Source: Telmatobacter sp. DSM 110680 (GTDB lineage Bacteria > Acidobacteriota > Terriglobia > Terriglobales > Acidobacteriaceae). Taken from it: a stretch of 64,000 nucleotides of DNA. The notes beneath the pieces are model-generated. The model was given only the letters and a program-made list of their open reading frames with translations, did no database searches and was not told the DNA's origin. Shown piece after piece: positions 8,039 through 16,392 of this stretch. The DNA lies in contig NZ_CP121196.1 of NCBI RefSeq assembly GCF_039994875.1, positions 4,154,001 through 4,218,000 of the forward strand. The letters run 5' to 3'. The position numbers were made by a program, and so were the translations under genes. Numbering within the stretch: the first letter of the stretch is position 1; each line of letters starts with the position of its first letter.

Positions 8039-9997
8039 TCATTCCTTTGGAGCGTCCGGCTTGCGTGGTGTGCCGCCGGGTTCTAGATTGCTCAGCGACT
8101 CGGTATCGAGGGCGTGCTCTTCGCGGTAATGCTCGACTGACATCTTGCCATCCCACCACGCCCAGTTCATCGGGTAGACGTCGGGATCGCCGAAGACCTG
8201 GTAGAAATGCCAGACTACGATCGCCAGGGTGGCGAGGATTGCCTCGTAATAGTGAATGGTGGTTGCCACATCTACCCACCAGCGCGCGAGCAAGTTCCCT
8301 ACCCACACTTTGGCCCACATCATCACGCCGGTAACGCCCATGAGGCCAGTACCCCAGACCAGCGCCCAGTATTCCGCTTTTTCGCCGTAGGTGAAACGGC
8401 CGAACTGTGGCTTGGTTTTGCTGAGACCCAGGTAATAGAGCATGGTGCCGAGGGCATCTTTGCCGTCTTTCGGGCGTGGTGCGATATCCCATATGAGACG
8501 ACGGCCTTCTTGCGCGATCGAGACATAGAAGATGTGATAGAAACCGCCGGCGATCAGCAAGACTCCGGCGATGCGATGCACGACGCTGCGCAGGTGTTCG
8601 CCCATGCCTAGAACTTCAGCGAACCACGAATCTGGAAACTTGAGTGCGAAGCCCGTGATGACCAGGATGATGAAGCTGGAAAGAAGGATCAGATGTTGCC
8701 AGCGCTGATTGGTGGTCATGCGCTGCATCATGGGATTTCGCATGTGGCGGCGAGCGGCGGCTTTGCTGCGCCAGATGATGAAGTTGTGGATGAACATGGC
8801 GCCGATGACGCCGAGGATGAGGATGATGTAGATGATCCGCACCCAGCGCGTGAGAATCGAGCCGATGTCTTTAGGATGGACGCCATCGGCCTGGTGCACG
8901 GGAGTCAGAGTGAATTTCTGGGTTGCTCCCTTGTGGCATTTGCCGCAGGTAGTGTCGAGATTGGCGCGATTGATGGTGGAGTGAGGATCACTGGAGGGGA
9001 GAATATTATGCACGCCATGGCAACTGGAGCAGTTCGCGGCGACCACGGAACCACCTTCGGAGGCAAGGCCGTGGTAGCTGTCCATGTAGGAAGAGACGCG
9101 ATTGCCCGGGACGCCGAACTCGCTGGATAACCGCACTCCTTCGTGACAACGGGCGCAAGTATCCCGCGAGACGTTCTGCTCCGCGACTGGCGAATTGGGA
9201 TCGGTGTGCGACTTAATGGAGTGGATGCCGTGGCAATCGGTGCAGACCGGAGACTGATTATTGCCGCGCGCGATGGCTTGACCGTGGATGCTCTTATTAA
9301 AGGTGTCGGTAATGTCGGCATGACATTTTCCGCACGTTGCCGGAACATTGAACTTGGATATGGTTGACTTAGAATCGTTGGCGGGACTGATGTCGTGCGC
9401 ACCGTGGCAGTCAGTACAGACGGCAGCTTTCGTCGAGCCCTTTTCGGTAGCGCGACCGTGGACGCTCTCCTGATAAGAAAGGAAGGCCTGAGTGCTCTCG
9501 CCGTTCGATTCCATGAGGAACTTTTGTCCGTGGCAGCGGCCGCAGGTGTATGGAATGTTGGCGTGATTGATCGGCGAGTCGGGTGCTCCGCCGGCGAGGA
9601 CTTCGTGGGCGCCACCGTGACAATCCTGGCAATTGGCGGCGACTTTACCACCAGAGACAATTCTTGCGTGGGTGCTGTGCGCAAAAGCATTCTTCGCGTC
9701 GGCGTGGCAATCCGCGCAGAGAACCTTCTGGGGCGGCGAGTCGTGCGCGAGGCTCTTCACGTCCTTGTGGCAGTCCACGCACGCGAGTTTCATGGACGCG
9801 TGAATGGAGTGCTTGAGCTTTTTCGCATCGACGAAGAGGGAGACGGACTTGCCGTTTACATCTGTGGTGAGGGTAGAGTCACCGTGGCAGGTGAGGCAGT
9901 CTTCATCTTTCAGCTTATGTTGGGCGCGAGTGGGGAGGGCCGAGCCCAGCAGAAAGAATGCGAGCGTACAGAGCAGGATTCTGCTGGAAACTTTCAC
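8039..9997 (-). CDS. Fused eleven-haem cytochrome c and membrane cytochrome b protein
   Basis: The 652-residue protein starts at GTG 9997 with a signal peptide (MKVSSRILLCTLAFFLLG to RAQ). Residues about 30-385 contain eleven CxxCH haem sites (CLTCH, CVDCH, CADCH, CQDCH, CGRCH, CTDCH, CGKCH, CTDCH, CARCH, CSSCH, CGKCH). A membrane segment follows, then a four-helix cytochrome b561/FdnI-like domain with histidines in QRWQHLILL, RSVVHRIAGV, GGFYHIFYV, TTIHYYEAI and VVWHFYQVF. The plan suggests transfer of electrons between the quinone pool and a periplasmic multihaem wire; donor and acceptor are unknown. It is the fused counterpart of the two genes at 10464-12642, and both units share a promoter block. 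Confidence 0.9.
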   Translation of the reverse strand: MKVSSRILLCTLAFFLLGSALPTRAQHKLKDEDCLTCHGDSTLTTDVNGKSVSLFVDAKKLKHSIHASMKLACVDCHKDVKSLAHDSPPQKVLCADCHADAKNAFAHSTHARIVSGGKVAANCQDCHGGAHEVLAGGAPDSPINHANIPYTCGRCHGQKFLMESNGESTQAFLSYQESVHGRATEKGSTKAAVCTDCHGAHDISPANDSKSTISKFNVPATCGKCHADITDTFNKSIHGQAIARGNNQSPVCTDCHGIHSIKSHTDPNSPVAEQNVSRDTCARCHEGVRLSSEFGVPGNRVSSYMDSYHGLASEGGSVVAANCSSCHGVHNILPSSDPHSTINRANLDTTCGKCHKGATQKFTLTPVHQADGVHPKDIGSILTRWVRIIYIILILGVIGAMFIHNFIIWRSKAAARRHMRNPMMQRMTTNQRWQHLILLSSFIILVITGFALKFPDSWFAEVLGMGEHLRSVVHRIAGVLLIAGGFYHIFYVSIAQEGRRLIWDIAPRPKDGKDALGTMLYYLGLSKTKPQFGRFTYGEKAEYWALVWGTGLMGVTGVMMWAKVWVGNLLARWWVDVATTIHYYEAILATLAIVVWHFYQVFGDPDVYPMNWAWWDGKMSVEHYREEHALDTESLSNLEPGGTPRKPDAPKE

Positions 9998-10004
9998 GGT
10001 GATC

Positions 10005-10046
10005 AGGAGACGCTTTTGATGATTTGTATGCGGTGACAGTCGTCAC
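10005..10046 (-). promoter_or_regulatory. CRP/FNR-like site plus conserved downstream block
   Basis: GTGACAGTCGTCAC (10033-10046) fits GTGA-N6-TCAC, the half-site pattern of CRP/FNR-family regulators. Fifteen bases downstream, toward the gene, lies AAAAGCGTCTCCT (10005-10017, read on the minus strand). The same arrangement precedes the split cytochrome operon. The site ends only 36 bases before the GTG start, so the transcript leader would be very short. Regulation is inferred. Confidence 0.55.
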
Positions 10047-10073
10047 GGGTCGCGGGGAAACGGAAAAGGCGGT

Positions 10074-10106
10074 CTTGTATCCGGGCATGGCTTGAGGCAT
10101 GCCGAA
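10074..10106 (-). repeat. REP-like palindromic repeat, copy 1 (inverted)
   Basis: Read on the minus strand this is TTCGGCATGCCTCAAGCCAT followed by GCCCGGATACAAG, an imperfect version of the repeat seen at 10151, 10343 and 36971. The core forms a small hairpin. Confidence 0.55.
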
Positions 10107-10150
10107 GAGGCTTGATTATTGAGTTGGGGGCTACTTCTTTTGCATGCCCT

Positions 10151-10184
10151 TTCGGCATGACCGAAGTCATGTCCTGATACAAGC
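10151..10184 (+). repeat. REP-like palindromic repeat, copy 2
   Basis: TTCGGCATGACCGAAGTCAT then GTCCTGATACAAGC. The core GGCATGAC/GTCATGTC forms a short stem, followed by the conserved CCTGATACA tail found in the other copies. Confidence 0.65.
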
Positions 10185-10342
10185 TTTTGCTGCGGCCTTT
10201 GTGGCAATGCTGAAAGTCGACGTCCGCGGGTTGGATGGTTGTAAAGTTTGATATTTTTTGGTCTGCAAGCGTGATGGTTAATGCTCGAGTATTTGCAGCG
10301 CGCGACGGCAGGGGCTAAAGCCCCGCTGCTTGTTGGATTCTC

Positions 10343-10379
10343 TTCGGCATGACTGAAGTCACGCCCTGATACAGGCTTG
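10343..10379 (+). repeat. REP-like palindromic repeat, copy 3
   Basis: TTCGGCATGACTGAAGTCAC then GCCCTGATACAGGCTTG. Same stem and tail as the other copies. Confidence 0.65.
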
Positions 10380-10463
10380 TTGTATTGCGCTGGTGATGGC
10401 CGAAGTTTGCATGAATGATCGTAAGGCTTGGTTCTCAATCACCTCTGGCATATGTGACTTTGC

Positions 10464-11327
10464 CTATTTGAAATAGGCGGTCAGGGTTAGCACGAGCAGC
10501 GTCAGGCCGATGAAGATGGCGGTGAAGCCTACTACGCGCGAGCCATTGACGAACCATGGTGCGGGGGCGGTGCCGATGCGCTGCTCGAGTTTGCCTTCGC
10601 GTACCATGCGGGCGTATTCCTGCGGGCGCTTGTGTCTGAATTCTTCTTCGCTCTCGACGCCGGTGAAGATCACCATGTCCATGGGAAAACTGTCGGGACG
10701 CAGGTGGGTGTTCACGAAGTGGATGGAGAAGATGAAGAGAATTGCCAGCAGGCCTTCTTCGCTGTGAATGACTAGCGCGGCGTTGAGTGCCCAGCCGGGA
10801 AGGAAGCGCGCAAAGAATGGCGCGAACCACATGGCATAGCCGGAGAAGCCGATGACGATCATTCCCCAGAACACGGCCCAGTAGTCAAACTTCTCCCAAT
10901 AGGCGTAGCGCTCAAATTGCGGCTTGGGGCCGAGACCGAGCATCCAGCGCATGTGATTGAACATGTCTTTCGCATCTCTCCAGTTGGCAACCATGGAGGT
11001 CGCACCCCAGAAGATTCCTTTTTCGCGGCGGACGAGGCCCCGCGTGAAGACTTCTTTCACGTGGATAAGGAACGCGATGGTGAGGACCAGGGCGCAGAAC
11101 TTGTGAAAGAAGAGAATGGCGCCGAATCCGCCGACTGCGCCGGCGAGACCCCGCGCCCAGATGCTTTCGCTGAAGCGCAGAGGCAGCCCTGTTCCAGCAA
11201 GACCAAGAAAGGTGGAGAACAAGACAGCGTGGAGATAACGCTGCTCGCGGGTGAAGCGATTGAAGAAGCGACCGCTTGCTGTCTTCTGTACTTCAGTTTC
11301 GACGGGTGCTTGTGCCAGTTCAGGCAT
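10464..11327 (-). CDS. Membrane cytochrome b subunit of the split multihaem module
   Basis: The 287-residue protein (start 11327) is an integral cytochrome b561/FdnI-like subunit. Histidine-bearing helices are visible: RYLHAVLFSTF, FFHKFCALVL with FLIHVKEVF, and ALVIHSEEGL with IFSIHFVNTH, giving the ligands for two b haems. The loop RRDAKDM/GLGPKPQFERYAYWEK-type region and the C-terminal FPMDMVIFTG parallel the C-terminal half of the fused protein at 8039-9997. GGAGGGAAAG lies before the ATG. The start overlaps the end of the multihaem gene by 8 bases, so the two subunits are translationally coupled. Role: quinone-side subunit delivering or taking electrons from the partner cytochrome (inference). 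Confidence 0.85.
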   Translation of the reverse strand: MPELAQAPVETEVQKTASGRFFNRFTREQRYLHAVLFSTFLGLAGTGLPLRFSESIWARGLAGAVGGFGAILFFHKFCALVLTIAFLIHVKEVFTRGLVRREKGIFWGATSMVANWRDAKDMFNHMRWMLGLGPKPQFERYAYWEKFDYWAVFWGMIVIGFSGYAMWFAPFFARFLPGWALNAALVIHSEEGLLAILFIFSIHFVNTHLRPDSFPMDMVIFTGVESEEEFRHKRPQEYARMVREGKLEQRIGTAPAPWFVNGSRVVGFTAIFIGLTLLVLTLTAYFK

Positions 11328-12642
11328 CTTTCCCTCCGGTGGCCGACTTTTTTCTGACCTGGTCAAACCTGGCACGAATCAGCCATAGAATCGTGTGAAT
11401 CACGAAGAAGGTCAGCACGCACGCCAGCAACAGATTCATAAACAGGCGCACGTAGTAGAGAGCCGGATTTAGTTTTCGATCGTGCGCGTTGGCATGCGGC
11501 TGATATTGCACGAAGCTCAGATTTGCGCCGGTGTGACATTTACCACAAGTCTTAACAAGGCTGGCCTTGTGGATGGGCGAGCGCGGATCGGATGCCGGAT
11601 AGATCTCGTGTGCGCCGTGACAATCCCAGCAACGCGCCGTCTCCACGTAACCGCCGAGCGAGCCAAGCTGCGAATGGAAGGTGTCGTGATAAGTAGTGAG
11701 CTTGTCCTTGTGGCAGGAGCCGCAGATCGGAGTCGACTGCATGCGGAATTCAGATTCCGTCGGTTGCAGGATTGCGTGGGTTGTATGGCAGTCTGTGCAG
11801 ACCGGGGCTTTGAGGTTGCCGGATGCGATGGCATGACCGTGGGCACCGGCCTGGTAATCGTCGTTGATCTTGGCGTGGCAGTTGCCGCAGGTTTTGGGGA
11901 TGTTGGCTTTGAAGGTGGGACTGGCCGGATCCTTGCGGCTAAGGATGTTGTGCGATCCGTGACAGCTCTGGCAATTCGCGGCGACCAGCAGACCTTCTTT
12001 GCTCAGTGCGAAGCCGTGAATTGAATCCATATAGTGCGTGAAGACACTGGGCAGGCCCTTTTTTGTAGCCATAGCGCCATCGCTGTGGCACTGGCCACAG
12101 GTTTTGGGAATGTTCAGCGGATAGACGGCCGAGCGGGAGTCAGCCTTGGGGAAGATCTCGTGCGCGTTGCCGTGACAACTGGTGCATGGATGCTCCTTGG
12201 AAGAGGAATGAACGCTGGTTGTCAGTTTGGAAGCTTCGTCGGCGTGGCAGGATTTGCATTCAACCTTGGCGATGTGGTCGGGATGAGGATATTCCTTGAT
12301 GTCGGCGTGGCAGTTGTTGCATTGAAGGCTGCCGTGGACGCTGGCGCCGAACTTTTGGCCATCCACGGAGATGCTGTGGCCGGCGGCATCCTGCATGGTC
12401 TTGTCGCTATGGCAGGCGAGACAATCCGTTTGTGCTGCGAGTCGACCGGTCCAGAGAAAGACAGCGATTGCGAAGAGGGATATCGTCACGGCTCTGCGAT
12501 GTCGCATCAGCCGTGAAATGTCGTTCAGCCAGTCGGCCGGCCCCACAATAACTGCTATGAAGAATGCTGCGATGCGTGCGGCTTTGGTCATGCGGCCGTC
12601 TTCTTCCTCCATGGTTTGGTGAGCAAACCTGCTCGCGCCCAT
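11320..12642 (-). CDS. Eleven-haem cytochrome c, membrane anchored
   Basis: The 440-residue protein has eleven CxxCH sites (CLACH, CNNCH, CKSCH, CTSCH, CGQCH, CQSCH, CGNCH, CTDCH, CGSCH, CWDCH, CGKCH) between an N-terminal hydrophobic region ending near GRLAAQ and a C-terminal membrane helix (LFMNLLLACVLTFFVIHTIL). Repeated blocks of the type CGKCH...H and CxxCHGxH are like those of the fused protein at 8039. The start at 12642 is preferred because AAGGGGAAGCC directly precedes it; the signal anchor itself lies some 45 residues in, so a later start is possible. It is co-transcribed and overlaps with the cytochrome b gene downstream. Confidence 0.85.
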   Translation of the reverse strand: MGASRFAHQTMEEEDGRMTKAARIAAFFIAVIVGPADWLNDISRLMRHRRAVTISLFAIAVFLWTGRLAAQTDCLACHSDKTMQDAAGHSISVDGQKFGASVHGSLQCNNCHADIKEYPHPDHIAKVECKSCHADEASKLTTSVHSSSKEHPCTSCHGNAHEIFPKADSRSAVYPLNIPKTCGQCHSDGAMATKKGLPSVFTHYMDSIHGFALSKEGLLVAANCQSCHGSHNILSRKDPASPTFKANIPKTCGNCHAKINDDYQAGAHGHAIASGNLKAPVCTDCHTTHAILQPTESEFRMQSTPICGSCHKDKLTTYHDTFHSQLGSLGGYVETARCWDCHGAHEIYPASDPRSPIHKASLVKTCGKCHTGANLSFVQYQPHANAHDRKLNPALYYVRLFMNLLLACVLTFFVIHTILWLIRARFDQVRKKSATGGKDA

Positions 12643-12704
12643 GGCTTCCCCTTAGCGGATTTCTCCACTTGCCCGAACAAGTCCTGGCGGGGATTGCAAC
12701 CTCG

Positions 12705-12747
12705 AGGAGACGCTTTTTGCTATATCGGCCGCAGTGATAGTTGTCAC
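12705..12747 (-). promoter_or_regulatory. CRP/FNR-like site plus conserved downstream block
   Basis: GTGATAGTTGTCAC (12734-12747) fits GTGA-N6-TCAC. Sixteen bases downstream toward the gene is AAAAGCGTCTCCT (12705-12717 on the minus strand), identical to the block before the fused cytochrome gene. The site lies 91 bases before the ATG at 12642. Confidence 0.6.
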
Positions 12748-12787
12748 AACTGGAGAGTGTAGAAATCACATCCCATGCATACTGTTT

Positions 12788-12801
12788 GTGATGCGAGCCA
12801 C
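12788..12801. promoter_or_regulatory. Near-match CRP/FNR-like site
   Basis: GTGATGCGAGCCAC differs by one base from GTGA-N6-TCAC and matches the site at 16323 in 13 of 14 positions. It lies upstream of the perfect site of the split cytochrome operon. It may be an auxiliary site or chance. Confidence 0.3.
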
Positions 12802-12835
12802 TTCACGGTGTTTCTGGCGGGACTTTATAAGCTGG

Positions 12836-14833
12836 TTATCGAAGCGGGAGACCGAACGTGCGCAGGATTGCCTGGAACCGGGGATCGGAGCGAACAAAAC
12901 TGAATTGGGGGGCGCACATCAGGTCCTCAGGAGAATGATCCAGTTCCTCATGCATAGCTTCGTTGATCCAATGCAGTGTCCGATCCCGATCACCCAGAAT
13001 TGCGTATTGAGACGCGATCGAAATGCTCGTGTAAAACCCGTGGGTCATCTGATCGCCGTGAGAGGTTCGGGCATGTGCATTCTCGCGCAATAAAATATCC
13101 TCGCGCAGAGCTGAATGCAGACCGGATTTCGAATATACACGGGCAATTCGGTCCGCATCGTTAATCAGTTGAGGGTCATGCCCCAAGGCGCCAATTTGCT
13201 TTTCTTCGATCAACGCGGCCGGCACCTTTCCATTGATCCAGTACACCAGCGCAAGGAGTTCGTGCGGACTTGGAGACTGCGGATTGATCGAGGATACGAA
13301 CTGCAACTGCTGAACGGCTCGTTCGGTGTCTCCAGAGTATGCGAGTATGCCCCCACGCATAAAGTTGATAGGAAAGGAAAAGGGATCAAGCTGGCGGGCA
13401 CGATCATTTTCGGCCAGCGCATCGGTGATGCGTCCCATGTCCATCCAATAGTCCGCCATCAGATGGTGAGCCATGGCGTAGTTAGAGTTCAGCTCAATTG
13501 CCTTCTTGAGTTCGGTTTCTGCATCGATGAACTTGTGCTGACCCAACTGGGCGATTCCCAAAGATGCGTGGCCTTCTGCAAGGTCGGGATCTAGCGCAAT
13601 CGACTTACGAGCATATTGTTCAGCGAGAGGAAAATCGCTCGTTGTATGCCAACTCACAGAATAGAAGTCGGCTAAGCCGGAGTATGCTGGCGCGAAGTTG
13701 GGATCGGCACGGAGCGCCTCTTCAAAGTAGCTGCGTGCGTTGGTTTCGGTTTCAGCGGTCCGTTCTCCGAAAAGGACACGGCCTCGAACGTAAGCATCGT
13801 AAGCGTGGGGGTTGACCGGCCTTCCGCTGTTCAAATGCATTTCCTGACCTGGATTGAGGCGGCCGCTGATCTCGTGGGCGATGGCCAGTGCCATTTGCCG
13901 TTCAAGGACGATGACATCTTCGAGGTTACGCTCGTAGGTTTCGGCCCAAAGATGCCGGTCGGTGCGCGCATTCAGTAGTTGGACGCTGATTCGCACCTTG
14001 TTGCCAGCTCGTAATACGGTGCCTTCGACGACCGCATCTACGTTGAGTTCGCGGGCAATTTCAGGCAGCGGTGTTTTGCCTCGCTTGTAGCGGAGGACGG
14101 AGGCCCGCGAAATGACGCGCATCGTCAGTACCTGGCCGAGGTTAGTGATCAGCGTATCGGTAAGGCCGTCGGCAAAGTACTCCTGCTCCGGATCGCCGGA
14201 GAGGTTTTCGAGAGGCAATACGGCGATGGAATCGATGTGAGGCTGCGCCTGGGACTTCTCCAAATGAAGTGCTGCTAACGTGCGGTAACGAAGACCGGCG
14301 GGATCGACAGCGAAGACGATGACTGCAGTAAGAATCAAGGCGCCGAGAAGCACCGATGCGTAGAGTCGATGCCGCGCCGAGATGCTGGGCCTGGTGTCGA
14401 CTCTTCGGGGTATTTGTGTCGTTTCCTGGACCGCAGTCTGCGCGGATGCATGCGAGGACTCGATAGCCGGACTCCCAGTGCGGACTGGCGGGCCGGAGAG
14501 CCTCACCTGCGCAATGAAGCGGTAACCGCGCCGGGGGAGTGTCTGAATGAAGCGCGGCGATTCGGCGTCATCTCCGAGTGCGTCGCGGATCTTCTTGATA
14601 GCGAAGTTCAAGCCATGTTCAAAGTCAACGAAAGTATCGTTGCCCCAAATGACCTGACGAATTTCCTCCCGGGTGATAAGTTGTCCTGAACGGCTGGCCA
14701 GCAGGACGAGGACCTTGTACGGTTGAGGGGGTAAATGGACGAGGACTCCGGCTCTGCGCAGTTCCCCTGTGTGGAGTTCCATTTCGAAAACTCCGAAAGA
14801 GATGCGCGAGAGTGCCGGCGCCGCATTTTCCAT
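12836..14833 (-). CDS. Membrane winged-helix regulator with TolB-like and TPR domains
   Basis: The 665-residue protein begins with an OmpR/PhoB-type winged-helix domain (residues about 5-105; blocks LHTGELRRAG, LITREEIRQVIWG, DALGDDAESPRFIQTLPRRG). A membrane segment follows near residues 155-175. Next is a TolB/FlgO-like domain (IAVLPLENLSGDPEQEYFAD), then several tetratricopeptide repeats to the end. This order is common in Acidobacteria and in CadC/ToxR-like one-component regulators. It presumably binds DNA on the cytoplasmic side and senses something through its periplasmic part. ATG 14833 is chosen; a TTG at 14866 could add 11 residues. No histidine kinase partner is present. Its target may be the divergent gene at 15151, but that is a guess. 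Confidence 0.8.
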   Translation of the reverse strand: MENAAPALSRISFGVFEMELHTGELRRAGVLVHLPPQPYKVLVLLASRSGQLITREEIRQVIWGNDTFVDFEHGLNFAIKKIRDALGDDAESPRFIQTLPRRGYRFIAQVRLSGPPVRTGSPAIESSHASAQTAVQETTQIPRRVDTRPSISARHRLYASVLLGALILTAVIVFAVDPAGLRYRTLAALHLEKSQAQPHIDSIAVLPLENLSGDPEQEYFADGLTDTLITNLGQVLTMRVISRASVLRYKRGKTPLPEIARELNVDAVVEGTVLRAGNKVRISVQLLNARTDRHLWAETYERNLEDVIVLERQMALAIAHEISGRLNPGQEMHLNSGRPVNPHAYDAYVRGRVLFGERTAETETNARSYFEEALRADPNFAPAYSGLADFYSVSWHTTSDFPLAEQYARKSIALDPDLAEGHASLGIAQLGQHKFIDAETELKKAIELNSNYAMAHHLMADYWMDMGRITDALAENDRARQLDPFSFPINFMRGGILAYSGDTERAVQQLQFVSSINPQSPSPHELLALVYWINGKVPAALIEEKQIGALGHDPQLINDADRIARVYSKSGLHSALREDILLRENAHARTSHGDQMTHGFYTSISIASQYAILGDRDRTLHWINEAMHEELDHSPEDLMCAPQFSFVRSDPRFQAILRTFGLPLR

Positions 14834-15150
14834 AGGCACCGAAGGAAAATCAAAGATAAAAGTCAAGGAATTATATCCCCAAGAAAACAGACACGCGCGT
14901 ATATATCTATGCGTAAATACAGCCTCTTCAATCTCTTAGTCGCTCATCGGACACTCATCCAGACTGTACAGTCTGACCATTGAAGTCTTCTGCTTTCTCG
15001 GGCACAGTAGCGACGTAGTTTGGCCAGGTGAGATTCGGCAGGCGCGCAACATTTGCCAGCCCCGGAAGCTCAGAAATGGACTGCTTTCCGGACGTCCTGC
15101 CTATTCGTTTGCCGCGCATCGCCTGGCTCATGAGAAAAGGAGCAACGATT
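14834..15150. other. Divergent control region
   Basis: This 317-base region separates the winged-helix regulator gene (leftward) from a secreted-protein gene (rightward). It contains AT-rich tracts near 14870-14930 that could include promoters and a perfect 16-base palindrome at 14960-14975. AAAAGGAGC at 15135-15143 is the ribosome site of the next gene. No small gene is supported. Confidence 0.5.
14960..14975. promoter_or_regulatory. Perfect 16-base palindrome, operator-like
   Basis: CAGACTGTACAGTCTG is fully self-complementary. Sites of this size and symmetry are typical operators for TetR-family dimers. There is no TetR gene adjacent, so the regulator would act in trans. Confidence 0.5.
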
Positions 15151-16137
15151 ATGACCAGCTTTCGCCGTTCGGTTTTGCTGACCGCCTCGCTATGCCTGCT
15201 CGTACCCGCACTCTCTGCCCAACGGCAAGGGGGCGATTGCAGCTACCTGGTAGCCAACCAGACTTATGCCAATACCTTTCAGGGATTTCTGAACATCCCG
15301 GTCTATTTCGCGGCTCTCAACCTCCCAACTCCCCCAGGAATGGGACTGGTGCCCAATGCCGGAGCGGGAAAGATCACTTTCTTTTCTGGCGGAACCGCCG
15401 CGAATGTCGAGACCATTTCGATTGGATGGCTAGGGTTGAAGACAGATGTTCTCATCAACGGACCATTCAAACTCAGTTGGGATACCGGCAAGACTCCAGC
15501 TTTGTGTTCCGGGACCTTCAGCGGAAGCGATGGCCAAACGAATTACAATTTCCAGCTCATCGTCACCCAGAACGGTCGTCGGGTCGAGATGATTCACACT
15601 GACGCTGGGCTGGTGGTGGGCGCAAGCAGCGTTTTAATGGAGACTCGCGGTTGTCACAATAGCGCCATCGCGGGAAGCTATAGCTACAACACACTGGGAT
15701 GGGCACTCGCCCCGGGTTATCCAGTTGAACAGTCACTAGCGAACACAGAGATCTCCGGGCTCGGCTACGTGCCTGGATCAATGAGTGGCGCAATGCGCTT
15801 TTACCCTAAGCTTCCTCCGTCCAAGTCGGCATTTCCTGACGCTCCTGCCGGAAGCGGAACAGTCCTTGCATGGGACACTCTGAGCGCAAACGGAACAATC
15901 CTCAAGCGGACAATGACCGGGTGGTATAAAGTCGACCCGCTCGATTGCCAGGGCACTATCGTTCTGAACGACAACGTGTATCCGCCATATCAGATCGAGG
16001 TTTTCGTAGGGGCCGATGGCGAGACACTGCACGCTGTCAACGTAAACGTCGCTGACCCGAAACTAGGGATCGGGCCAGTACCAACGTTCCTCATGCCGAT
16101 CTCACTTGAACGCGTATCTGACGGCGAGGACCAATAA
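15151..16137 (+). CDS. Secreted protein of unknown function
   Basis: The protein is 328 residues from ATG 15151, which follows AAAAGGAGCAACG; the longer frame from 15028 lacks such a site. A signal peptide (MTSFRRSVLLTASLCLL to ALSAQ) opens it. The mature part seems to hold two similar beta-rich halves: the first around DCSYLVANQTYANTFQGF and the second around CHNSAIAGSYSYNTLGWAL, each with a Cys near its start and one further in (ALCSG, DCQG). I recognise no family or active site. A strong terminator follows. Probably a monocistronic extracytoplasmic protein. Confidence 0.65.
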   Translation: MTSFRRSVLLTASLCLLVPALSAQRQGGDCSYLVANQTYANTFQGFLNIPVYFAALNLPTPPGMGLVPNAGAGKITFFSGGTAANVETISIGWLGLKTDVLINGPFKLSWDTGKTPALCSGTFSGSDGQTNYNFQLIVTQNGRRVEMIHTDAGLVVGASSVLMETRGCHNSAIAGSYSYNTLGWALAPGYPVEQSLANTEISGLGYVPGSMSGAMRFYPKLPPSKSAFPDAPAGSGTVLAWDTLSANGTILKRTMTGWYKVDPLDCQGTIVLNDNVYPPYQIEVFVGADGETLHAVNVNVADPKLGIGPVPTFLMPISLERVSDGEDQ

Positions 16138-16200
16138 TCGGCGCAACGGCGTCGATTGGAGTTCTGCACTTTCGCGCCATCAGCGAATCATCGATGAATC

Positions 16201-16236
16201 CAGGGAGTTGACGTACCTCTGTCAACTCCCTGTTTT
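16201..16236 (+). terminator. Strong Rho-independent terminator
   Basis: CAGGGAGTTGAC and GTCAACTCCCTG form a perfect 12-base-pair stem around an 8-base loop and are followed by TTTTC. It ends the transcript of the secreted-protein gene. Confidence 0.9.
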
Positions 16237-16322
16237 CATTGAGGGGCCCTGAAAGTCACAGTGAAATCGAGCCTGCATCCCCCCAATCCCAGGTTCAAAG
16301 CAAGACGCACTATCCTTCGGTG

Positions 16323-16336
16323 GTGATGCGAGTCAC
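16323..16336 (+). promoter_or_regulatory. CRP/FNR-like site before the acyl-CoA dehydrogenase/ETF operon
   Basis: GTGATGCGAGTCAC fits GTGA-N6-TCAC exactly and lies 57 bases before the ATG at 16393. It is the third such site in an intergenic region preceding redox genes in this window. Confidence 0.5.
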
Positions 16337-16392
16337 ATGCCGAGGTATGTAACTTTCGGGACAATTGTTGCCGCTGATTGAGGTGCGCTTTT

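Larger units (their letters stand above)
9998..10463. other. Repeat-rich intergenic region between cytochrome genes
   Basis: This 466-base stretch holds the promoter of the fused cytochrome gene (GTGA-N6-TCAC at 10033-10046) and, further upstream, three copies of a short palindromic repeat plus GGGGCTAAAGCCCC at 10311-10324. No gene is supported: open frames here are translations of the repeats. Confidence 0.7.

Noticed and set aside
10043..10438. 131-codon open frame on the minus strand
   Set aside because: It is composed of translated palindromic repeats (words such as VSGHDF) and has no ribosome site.
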